From the NCBI GenBank assembly GCA_016280345.1, contig JAEEGN010000260.1, positions 1-6,254 on the forward strand: a DNA stretch of 6,254 bases, in the 5' to 3' direction. The notes beneath the pieces were generated by a model, which was given only the letters and a program-made list of their open reading frames with translations, searched no databases and was not told the origin of the DNA. The translations under genes were made by a program, and so were the position numbers. Source of the stretch: Selenomonadaceae bacterium. Lineage in GTDB: Bacteria; Bacillota; Negativicutes; Selenomonadales; Selenomonadaceae. Of this stretch, positions 1-5,770 are shown piece by piece. Each line of letters opens with the position of its first letter. Position 1 is the first letter of the stretch.

Positions 1-1
1 A

Positions 2-175
2 AAGATCATATCTATGGTCAGGCTGCTGGGCAACTGCTCGAACAGGCTGGCCTACGAATACTCTGACAAGGACGTGAACAAGATATTCTCCGCCATTGAG
101 GGAGCCGTCTCCGACGCCAAAAAGCGGTTCAAGAGCGCACCTACAGGGAACTCACAGATATTCTCTCTCGCGTAA
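2..175 (+). CDS. C-terminal end of an unidentified protein (5' truncated by window edge)
   Basis: Frame 2 is open from the first bases of the window to a TAA at 173-175, giving the last 57 residues of a protein. The tail is rich in charged residues and looks helical. It reads VRLLGNCSNRL, then AYEYSDKDVNKIFSAIEGA, then VSDAKKRFKS, and ends SQIFSLA. The stop abuts the ATG of the methyltransferase gene (TAAATG) with no gap, so the two genes are probably co-transcribed and translationally coupled. The 'NCSN...YEY...D+V.KIF.AIE' pattern looks like a conserved motif. I have an unverified memory of similar tails in small proteins of mobile elements, but I cannot name the family. Without the N-terminal part no function can be given. 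A helicase or nuclease of the same system would be possible in this position, but nothing visible in the tail shows it. Confidence 0.72.
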   Translation, partial: KIISMVRLLGNCSNRLAYEYSDKDVNKIFSAIEGAVSDAKKRFKSAPTGNSQIFSLA

Positions 176-1834
176 ATGAGCGATGTGACTATAGCATGCC
201 CGGCGGAATGGCCAACATTGCCTGGGACGAGCGATCCTTTTGAATGGAACGCGCCATCCTCCTGCGTCTCGTGGGTGACCAAAAACCGCCTGTTCTTTTT
301 TAGAGCATCGTCATGCCTTGGCGGAATGCCAGTGCTGCCACACCTGCTGATTTGCAAATCTTCAGATGGTGGACGGAGGGCGGAGCGTTTCCGGGTTTCG
401 GACTACCATTTTGCGGGGCGTTTTTTTATACAGGGTAGAGGCGGCGTAGTTGATTCAGATCCGAACGCAGCCTTTGTTGTGGTTGACCTAATCCGAGTCG
501 AAAAGGCGGAATACAATCTACTGCGTGAAGAAGGCCCCGTCATCTCCAGGGGGCGCAGACCGAATCCGATTCTCAGAATATCCAACTTTGCCGTAACAGC
601 AGAGGACAAGTCGGTTCTGACCCATTGGCTGCAGAATCCCCTGAGGCCTGACGGTCATCCTGTTCCATACGCTGAGAGGGCAAGAGAGCTTTTGCCAGGG
701 GATTTATTCAATTTGTGCTCGCAACTCTCGGTCACATCAGATTTGCACCCGTTTGCCAGTGACTACCAGATGAATCTTCGACTGCTTCCTCGCGAGGAGC
801 CCGAATTTGCTTTCATCGATTTGTTTGCAGGAATTGGCGGATTCAGGCTTGCCATGCAGCAGGAGGGGGGGCAGTGTACATTCGCTTCCGAGATCGACAA
901 TAATGCCAGAGAAACCTACGAGAAGAACTTTGGCATCGTACCATTTGGCGACATAACGGAGGCGGCGACCAAGGCCATGATTCCCGCTGGCTTTGACATT
1001 CTTTGCGGAGGCTTTCCCTGTCAGGCATTCAGCATGGCCGGCAAGCGCGAGGGATTCAACGACGAACTTCAGCGAGGCACGCTTTACAGGCAGATAGTCG
1101 AGATTGCTCGGGAGCATCAGCCGAAGGCGATCTTCTGCGAGAATGTCAAAGGACTGCTGTCCAGCGCAGAGGGGCGGGCGCTTGAGACGATTACACAGGA
1201 GATAGAGGCGGTTGGCTATCATGTAGTGTTCGACACGATCCTCGACAGCATGAAGTACGGAGTGCCGCAGCACCGGGAGAGGTTGTATATCGTTGCCGTT
1301 CGTAATGATCTGTACGAGATTGCGAGAAACAGGCGCATAGAGTTCCCTGCGCGTCCAGAGCCGATTCCTGGACAGCACCCACGCAACATAGGCGATATTC
1401 TGGAAGAAGGGCCAGTGTCCAAATCCTACTACCTTGGGCAGCAGTATCTTGACACCCTTGTCAGGCACAGGGCCAGACATGCTGGGGCTAAGAACGGCGG
1501 CTTCGGGTACATTGTCCGCGAGAGGAACGACGTGGCTGGCACTCTAATGTGCGGCGGCATGGGGCGCGAGCGAAACATAATTCTTGACGAAAATCAGCCA
1601 GACTGGGAGCCGACGCCTCGTATGCTCGGAGGCATGAATCAGCAGCATCTCCGCTTTCTGACGGTCCGCGAATGGGCGCGGTTGCAGGGATTCCCCGACT
1701 ACTTTGATGTCCCGGACTCGATACAGGCGGGGTACAAGCAGTTCGGCAACTGCGTGACAGTAAAAACTGTCCGCGCCGTTGGCAGGGCGATTTTGAATTA
1801 CATAAGACAGTGCGAAGCGGAGGCTCGGCCATGA
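176..1834 (+). CDS. C5-cytosine DNA methyltransferase with a large N-terminal extension
   Basis: The 552-residue product should transfer a methyl group from S-adenosylmethionine to carbon 5 of cytosine in a specific DNA site. Motifs appear in canonical order. Motif I (SAM binding) is DLFAGIGG at residues 214-222. Motif II has the acidic residue E239 (ASEID). Motif IV is GGFPCQAFS at 278-286 with catalytic Cys282. Motif VI is ENV at 322-324. Motif VIII is QHRERL at 365-370. Motif IX is LTVREWARLQGFPD at about 495-508, and motif X is KQFGNCV at about 521-527. The target-recognition region lies at about 375-490 and contains GFGY and GGMGRERN. Residues 1-205 are not part of the normal fold, which often starts close to motif I, and I do not recognise them. 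The ATG directly follows the upstream TAA. It has no close SD, which suggests coupled re-initiation. A later start is possible, but the frame is open throughout and no internal ATG near residue 199 has an SD. The 3' end overlaps the ATPase gene by 4 bp (ATGA). Confidence 0.96.
   Translation: MSDVTIACPAEWPTLPGTSDPFEWNAPSSCVSWVTKNRLFFFRASSCLGGMPVLPHLLICKSSDGGRRAERFRVSDYHFAGRFFIQGRGGVVDSDPNAAFVVVDLIRVEKAEYNLLREEGPVISRGRRPNPILRISNFAVTAEDKSVLTHWLQNPLRPDGHPVPYAERARELLPGDLFNLCSQLSVTSDLHPFASDYQMNLRLLPREEPEFAFIDLFAGIGGFRLAMQQEGGQCTFASEIDNNARETYEKNFGIVPFGDITEAATKAMIPAGFDILCGGFPCQAFSMAGKREGFNDELQRGTLYRQIVEIAREHQPKAIFCENVKGLLSSAEGRALETITQEIEAVGYHVVFDTILDSMKYGVPQHRERLYIVAVRNDLYEIARNRRIEFPARPEPIPGQHPRNIGDILEEGPVSKSYYLGQQYLDTLVRHRARHAGAKNGGFGYIVRERNDVAGTLMCGGMGRERNIILDENQPDWEPTPRMLGGMNQQHLRFLTVREWARLQGFPDYFDVPDSIQAGYKQFGNCVTVKTVRAVGRAILNYIRQCEAEARP
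1819..1823 (+). promoter_or_regulatory. Ribosome binding site GGAGG of the GHKL ATPase gene
   Basis: GGAGG lies 7 nt before the ATG at 1831, inside the end of the methyltransferase gene. It decides the start: an in-frame GTG at 1810 would add seven residues but lies upstream of this SD. Confidence 0.8.
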
Positions 1835-3888
1835 ACTTAGAAAAAGAATGCAAGTGGTATTTCGGATTGGAAGGACCAGTGGAGAATGGCCCGACAAATC
1901 CCACCAAGGGAACTTTCAGCTCGTCGCCAGACATCGACATAGTCCGGGAAGCACTGCAAAATTCTCTCGATGCGCAATACGACGAGTCAAAGCCCGTTAC
2001 TGTGAAATTCTCTTTTTCAAAGATGCGGAGTGAGGATTTCCCAGCATTCTTTCATCTAAGGGATCACATAAAGGCGACGCTTAAGGCTTACGAAAACAAT
2101 GACCGAGCGAAGGAGAAGTTTCCTACGATGATCAACTATCTCAGCGGAAGCCACGGAAGCGAGGGGTTCGCTGAGTACATAGATGTCCTCACGGTGGGTG
2201 ACTACAATACCAAGGGCATGCCTTACGAGAAAGGGAAGTCCTCCTCGCCTTTCTATGCTTTTCTGCACTCCATTGGTGTGAGCGTATTTAAAGAGAGTGG
2301 AGCGGGCGGCTCGAACGGACTCGGGAAAGAGACTATATATGAGCGTTCGGCAATTAAGACTCTTTTGATTTCGACAAGGACGGTGGCAGGGGCGGTCGCT
2401 TTCCAAGGTGCGGCGCGGCTGGCGACGCATCCTGATCCGAATGATGAAACAAGGCGAGTCTCGAAATACGGCTTTTACTGTAAAGTTGATGACGAGGCGA
2501 TTACTGTTGAGGAAGAAATCCCTGACTGCTTCAAAAGGAGCGAGCCTGGAACTGACATTCATATTGCAGGTCTGATTCCACACGGCAGAGATGAAATACG
2601 CAAGTCCCTTGTCGAGGCTGTTCTCAACCATTTCTGGCTTGCTGTATATAGAGAAAAGCTGATTGTCGATGTTGACGGCGTGCTGATAGACAAGACCAAT
2701 CTGCCGACGCTTCTTGGAGAACACTTCCCAGATGTCAATGACAAGCACTGGATAAAGAATTACGAGAAATGGAATCCCCGGCCATACTTCAACGCTGTTG
2801 TGAACGCGGAGGCAAAAAAGGAGAAGACGGCGTTCGAGCAGAAGGACAGCGAGCTGCTTGGCCATGTTAGAATGTATCTGGACTGGAGCAGCGACCAGCT
2901 GCCTAAGAAGGTTGTCTTCATGAGACAGCCACGGATGGTCATATTCAAAGCCAGCAAGACCTCGTACCCCAATTTCGCTGCCGTTTTCGTTTGCGATCAT
3001 GAAATCGGCAATAAGGCGTTGCGATGCACAGAGCCGCCAGCGCACAATGACTGGGACATCAAGCAGTTCGAGGGCTCGGATGCCGACCGGGAGAGATATA
3101 AAAAGTGCATCAAGGAGGTAAACGACTACGTCAGAGATGTGCTGGACAAGTATTTTAGGTCTGAGTCCTCGCATAACGAGATAATCATACCTGGCCTTGC
3201 CGAGCTTCTGCCAGATCTGGAAAAAAGCGACGAAGGTGTCCCTGGGACAGTCGGGAGTGGGTCATCCGACGGGCTGCAGCCTTCAGGCAAAATCGCAGCC
3301 AAGGAGACGGCCGCCCCCGTCTCGTTTATTGATGAAGATGCAGGAAAGGAATCCAGGGCCGTGCTGCCGAATCCGTCAAAGGGAATGGCGAGCAGTCTCG
3401 TAGAGGATATGGGCCTCAAGCCGGACGAGGGCGCGGACTCGCCGCGCGTGATTGAATTCGAGCATCCGCAGCCTGAGCCAGCGCCCAGCGGTGGTGGAGG
3501 CGGCGGCGGTGGCGGCGATCCGAAAGAAGCTCCTCCCCAGAAGATGGCTGACAAGCCTGGTGCGAAAACACTTGTGCAGATTCGTATTCTGTTCACACCA
3601 ATCAGCTACATCAAGGACGGCGTTCTTCTTCACAGGCTTGTGTTGAAGCCGTCGCCAAAAGAAGACATTAGCCTTTACAAGAACATCAGAATCTCCATCA
3701 AGACTGGCACTGATAACAATACGCAGGACACGGCTGACATCAAGCAAATCGTCAATTTGCCGGTCGGAGCCGAACTTCATGGGAATGAAGTGCGCGGACT
3801 GGATGTAACATCCACCGTCAAACTCGATGTTCAATTCGCAGATAGAATAAAGCATAGCGTAAAGGTGGTGGCATATGCGAGCAAATGA
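1831..3888 (+). CDS. GHKL-fold (Hsp90/MutL/MORC-like) ATPase of a restriction-modification-type system
   Basis: The 685-residue protein carries the GHKL (Bergerat-fold) ATP-binding signatures. The N-box is REALQNSLDA with E40, N44 and D47. The second motif is GDYNTKGM with D124 and G129. The glycine-rich lid is GAGGSNGLGKET at about 157-168. A GT motif (EPGTDIHI) sits at 238-245. Next comes a region likely to be the S5-like transducer domain (about 255-445), with a basic segment at 361-371 (VVFMRQPRMVI) and LRCTEPPAHNDWD at 397-409. An LR-x-x-E-x-P-x-H-x-x-W pattern there matches my memory of bacterial members of this group. Residues about 465-575 are low-complexity and probably disordered, with nine consecutive glycines at 554-562. 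A predicted beta-rich domain of about 105 residues ends the protein. In MORC/MutL/Hsp90 relatives, ATP binding drives N-terminal dimerisation, so a DNA clamp or switch role is inferred. No nuclease motif is evident. The gene overlaps the methyltransferase by 4 bp and the next gene by 14 bp. Confidence 0.9.
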   Translation: MNLEKECKWYFGLEGPVENGPTNPTKGTFSSSPDIDIVREALQNSLDAQYDESKPVTVKFSFSKMRSEDFPAFFHLRDHIKATLKAYENNDRAKEKFPTMINYLSGSHGSEGFAEYIDVLTVGDYNTKGMPYEKGKSSSPFYAFLHSIGVSVFKESGAGGSNGLGKETIYERSAIKTLLISTRTVAGAVAFQGAARLATHPDPNDETRRVSKYGFYCKVDDEAITVEEEIPDCFKRSEPGTDIHIAGLIPHGRDEIRKSLVEAVLNHFWLAVYREKLIVDVDGVLIDKTNLPTLLGEHFPDVNDKHWIKNYEKWNPRPYFNAVVNAEAKKEKTAFEQKDSELLGHVRMYLDWSSDQLPKKVVFMRQPRMVIFKASKTSYPNFAAVFVCDHEIGNKALRCTEPPAHNDWDIKQFEGSDADRERYKKCIKEVNDYVRDVLDKYFRSESSHNEIIIPGLAELLPDLEKSDEGVPGTVGSGSSDGLQPSGKIAAKETAAPVSFIDEDAGKESRAVLPNPSKGMASSLVEDMGLKPDEGADSPRVIEFEHPQPEPAPSGGGGGGGGGDPKEAPPQKMADKPGAKTLVQIRILFTPISYIKDGVLLHRLVLKPSPKEDISLYKNIRISIKTGTDNNTQDTADIKQIVNLPVGAELHGNEVRGLDVTSTVKLDVQFADRIKHSVKVVAYASK
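3490..3516 (+). repeat. GGN codon repeat encoding nine glycines in the ATPase linker
   Basis: Nine consecutive GGN codons (GGT, GGT, GGA, three GGC, GGT, two GGC) encode G554-G562. The mixed codons indicate selection for glycine rather than a recently slipped identical-unit repeat. The tract joins a disordered Pro/Ser/acidic region to the C-terminal domain and probably acts as a flexible tether. Confidence 0.85.
3862..3868 (+). promoter_or_regulatory. Ribosome binding site AAGGTGG of the 301-residue protein
   Basis: AAGGTGG lies 6 nt before the ATG at 3875, within the 3' end of the ATPase gene. It supports the 14-bp overlapping start and translational coupling. Confidence 0.75.
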
Positions 3889-4780
3889 CCTTAACTTCCC
3901 GTTCCCCGTTCTCGGTATGCCAGGCGTGATGCAGGGAGACCCGCCTAAAGTCGCTTACACGAGTTACATACCCGACAAGAATCTGATTCAGGTGCCGTAC
4001 AGATGGGTGTTCGACATTGACATTAAAAATCAATGCATCCTGAATCTCATCCAGGCGGGCAAAGCTCAGTACATGTGTGAGGTGACTTGCTCGGCAACCC
4101 TTATGCGCAAATGCATCTTCTCGTCAACGCCAAAGATAGAAGTAGTCCTTGGAAGAAGAGAAGTTAACAAGCGTGTCGAGTTCGCATTGTACGTTGTTGC
4201 AAAGAAGCACATCGCCAACTATGACAACGACGCCGCTAACGAAGATTACCGCGAGCTGGCACCTTTTGACATTGACGTCGGATCTCCTTTGGCCGTTTTG
4301 TCGTCGTATCGCTGGGACGCAGACCTATGCTACGAGGACCTGACATCGCTACGCTCAATTTTGCAGGTTCTGAAAAACACTTCGGACCCCACACAGGAAT
4401 ATGTTACCTTGAACCTTGAGCATGAATACATCCAGATATTCCTCCCGGCTCAGCAATATGATGCCTTCATGGAGAAATCCCATACCGATGCATTTGGCGA
4501 GGTCATAAAATCGTCGCTGATTCTGTACGCGCTTCAGGCTGCCTTGAACCAGTTTTCGTCGGATTTGACCCACCGCTGGGAGCGCGCGGTCGACACGTAC
4601 ATAAGGCAAGACAGCAAGTTTGAAGGATTGTCGTTGGAGAACAAAGGGGATATACCTTTGATCGCGGCAAAAATGCTTGGCAATCCGTTCAAACGGCTTG
4701 GAGAGACATTGCCAAAGTTGACAGTGCTTTCAGCTGAATCTGCTGAAGTGTCAGGGGATGAGGAAGAGGAAGCTGAATAG
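3875..4780 (+). CDS. Conserved-looking accessory protein of the methyltransferase/GHKL operon, function unknown
   Basis: This is a 301-residue soluble protein with no signal peptide or membrane segment, and I cannot name its family. Residues 1-200 look beta-rich. They include an N-terminal FPFPVLGMPG motif (8-17), LIQAGKAQYMCEVTC (58-72), a hydrophobic strand FALYVVAKKHI (103-113) and FDIDVGSPLAVL (131-142). Residues about 205-245 look alpha-helical. The C-terminus is acidic (GDEEEEAE, 294-301). The LI-x-x-GKA-x-(Y/F)-x-x-E-x-x-C layout, followed by a basic segment, matches my unverified memory of proteins of about 300 residues encoded beside similar ATPases. No nuclease, helicase or methylase motif is visible. 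Four cysteines fall within 54-80 (C54, C68, C72, C80), but their spacing is not a standard zinc knuckle. The start has a good SD and overlaps the ATPase end. The next gene begins 11 bp after the stop, so a structural or adaptor role in the same complex is a reasonable inference. Confidence 0.85.
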   Translation: MRANDLNFPFPVLGMPGVMQGDPPKVAYTSYIPDKNLIQVPYRWVFDIDIKNQCILNLIQAGKAQYMCEVTCSATLMRKCIFSSTPKIEVVLGRREVNKRVEFALYVVAKKHIANYDNDAANEDYRELAPFDIDVGSPLAVLSSYRWDADLCYEDLTSLRSILQVLKNTSDPTQEYVTLNLEHEYIQIFLPAQQYDAFMEKSHTDAFGEVIKSSLILYALQAALNQFSSDLTHRWERAVDTYIRQDSKFEGLSLENKGDIPLIAAKMLGNPFKRLGETLPKLTVLSAESAEVSGDEEEEAE

Positions 4781-4786
4781 AGGAGG
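4781..4786 (+). promoter_or_regulatory. Ribosome binding site AGGAGG of the DUF6339-like gene
   Basis: AGGAGG fills the 11-bp gap after the previous stop and lies 5 nt before the ATG at 4792. An in-frame GTG at 4786 falls inside this SD and is therefore unlikely to be the start. Confidence 0.85.
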
Positions 4787-4791
4787 TGGAC

Positions 4792-5589
4792 ATGTCCAAG
4801 CAATTTATATTTTCAAAAGCGGCAGTTGACGAGATCGAGGCGGCCTTCAATGCTCCAGGAGGAGATGCTGCATATCTTAGTCCCACGCCATTTGCCGTGG
4901 CCTTTAAGACTTTAGAGTCCCCAATCGATGCCCCGCTTCAACTTCCGTCTCGTGTCAATCCGAAGAGCGACATCGACACGGCCATCGCACTATATGAGGC
5001 CTACCCGAATTTGAACCCGCTTGAGGCATCGAGCAGAGGGTTTTGGACGTATCTAACGCATGTTGACTTGTGGAGCTATATGAGAAATAGATTTCCGCTG
5101 TCAGCCGACATGGATGTCGCGGCCCGGAGAAACAAAATCAAGGACAAATGGTTTCTTGGCGAGCCGTCTCAGTGGAGTTTGATGCGTCACCCCTTGGCTG
5201 GCCTCTGGTGGGGCGTGAAGCTCTCCGTTGACGAATCAAGGGGAGTGGGGAAGTATGATCTTACGCGGATACTTTTCCGAGATCTTGACTTCCTTACGAG
5301 AACGCTTGGAACGTATCAGCTGGGCCGTCTTCCAGCAGCAGTCAGGGGAATCCTCGGGTACATGTTCAACCATCAGGAAGATTTCAAGGGACAGTTCGAG
5401 GACAAGACCCGCTACATCATGAAGCATTTTAATTCTATGGGCGGCGCATTGCATTTAGGATGCCTTGACGAGAATTTTTATGCAGATGAGCTGGACAGGA
5501 CAAGGGATGAGTGGCTCAACCCCAATAATAAAACAGCTCCTGAAGCACAGCCCGCTGCTGCTGAAACGCAAAGCTCATCACAATCTTGA
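4792..5589 (+). CDS. DUF6339-like protein, last gene of the core operon
   Basis: The 265-residue protein is predicted to be cytosolic and mostly helical. Its centre has an aromatic-rich block, ALYEAYPNLNPLEAS (66-80) followed by FWTYLTHVDLWSYMRNRF (84-101). Then come a basic stretch (ARRNKIKDKWF, 111-121), RHPLAGLWWGVKL (132-144) and DLTRILFRDLDFLTRTLG (156-173). From memory this layout (LYEA...LxPxxAS...WTYLTHV...YMR, then LARLWW) matches DUF6339 proteins, a family without an established function that I associate with phage-defence loci. I could not check this. The last 20 residues are a low-complexity Ala/Gln/Ser tail. No catalytic signature of a nuclease, protease or kinase stands out. The start at 4792 is chosen because a perfect AGGAGG precedes it by 5 nt. 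Placement 11 bp after the 301-residue gene puts it in the same transcript as the methyltransferase and ATPase. The assignment as a real gene is firm, the family moderate and the function unknown. Confidence 0.87.
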   Translation: MSKQFIFSKAAVDEIEAAFNAPGGDAAYLSPTPFAVAFKTLESPIDAPLQLPSRVNPKSDIDTAIALYEAYPNLNPLEASSRGFWTYLTHVDLWSYMRNRFPLSADMDVAARRNKIKDKWFLGEPSQWSLMRHPLAGLWWGVKLSVDESRGVGKYDLTRILFRDLDFLTRTLGTYQLGRLPAAVRGILGYMFNHQEDFKGQFEDKTRYIMKHFNSMGGALHLGCLDENFYADELDRTRDEWLNPNNKTAPEAQPAAAETQSSSQS

Positions 5590-5600
5590 ACAATCAAACG

Positions 5601-5606
5601 AAAGGA
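5601..5606 (+). promoter_or_regulatory. Ribosome binding site AAAGGA of the 38-residue small ORF
   Basis: AAAGGA lies 7 nt before the ATG at 5614, in the 24-bp gap after the DUF6339-like gene. This is the main evidence that the short ORF is translated. Confidence 0.55.
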
Positions 5607-5613
5607 CAAACCA

Positions 5614-5730
5614 ATGTTCGACAACATCGACAACATGGCGCGGATTGAGCGCGAGATAGAGAGGAGAATGGAAGCCGCCTGCGAGAAGAACGGGTGGTAT
5701 GTGGCTGTGGCGACGTTGCCGCCGGAGTGA
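5614..5730 (+). CDS. Small 38-residue hypothetical protein
   Basis: The ORF runs from an ATG at 5614 to a TGA at 5728-5730. It follows the DUF6339-like gene by 24 bp and has a good SD (AAAGGA, 7 nt spacing). The product begins MFDNIDNMARIER, continues with a charged helical segment (EIERRMEAACEKNG) and ends WYVAVATLPPE. The first two thirds look like an amphipathic helix or short coiled coil, with a small hydrophobic end. I recognise no family. It could be a real small protein of the operon or phage type, or a remnant of a longer gene. I see no continuation in the other frames, so a simple frameshift is not apparent. Confidence 0.5.
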   Translation: MFDNIDNMARIEREIERRMEAACEKNGWYVAVATLPPE

Positions 5731-5739
5731 AATAGGACG

Positions 5740-5759
5740 GTCTCTAAAAACCATGAGAC
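5740..5759 (+). repeat. Short inverted repeat GTCTC...GAGAC between small genes
   Basis: GTCTC at 5740-5744 and GAGAC at 5755-5759 form a perfect 5-bp inverted repeat with a 10-nt loop. No T-run follows, so it is not a convincing terminator. It may be chance. Confidence 0.25.
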
Positions 5760-5770
5760 AAGACAGATGC

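Noticed and set aside
737..1480. 247-residue open frame on the minus strand opposite the methyltransferase
   Set aside because: It covers the catalytic motifs of the methyltransferase in antisense and has no domain of its own.
1810..1830. GTG at 1810 as the ATPase start
   Set aside because: The GGAGG SD at 1819-1823 lies downstream of it and fits the ATG at 1831, which also gives the classic 4-bp ATGA overlap.
2056..3174. 372-residue open frame on the minus strand opposite the GHKL ATPase
   Set aside because: It is antisense to a gene with clear ATPase motifs, shows no recognisable domain and is a shadow of the coding frame.
3376..3855. Minus-strand open frames opposite the ATPase linker (including a Pro-rich one at 3126-3596)
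   Set aside because: The Pro-rich composition is simply the reverse complement of the glycine tract and acidic linker. No independent evidence of translation.
4786..4791. GTG at 4786 as the start of the DUF6339-like gene
   Set aside because: It is inside the AGGAGG ribosome binding site that serves the ATG at 4792.
5740..5759. GTCTC/GAGAC hairpin as an intrinsic terminator
   Set aside because: The stem is only 5 bp, the loop is 10 nt and no U-tract follows. Listed only as a weak inverted repeat.
5699..5770. ATG at 5699 as the start of the cysteine-rich protein
   Set aside because: It would overlap the small ORF by 32 bp, has no SD and adds an Arg/Trp-rich stretch that looks like out-of-frame translation of that ORF.
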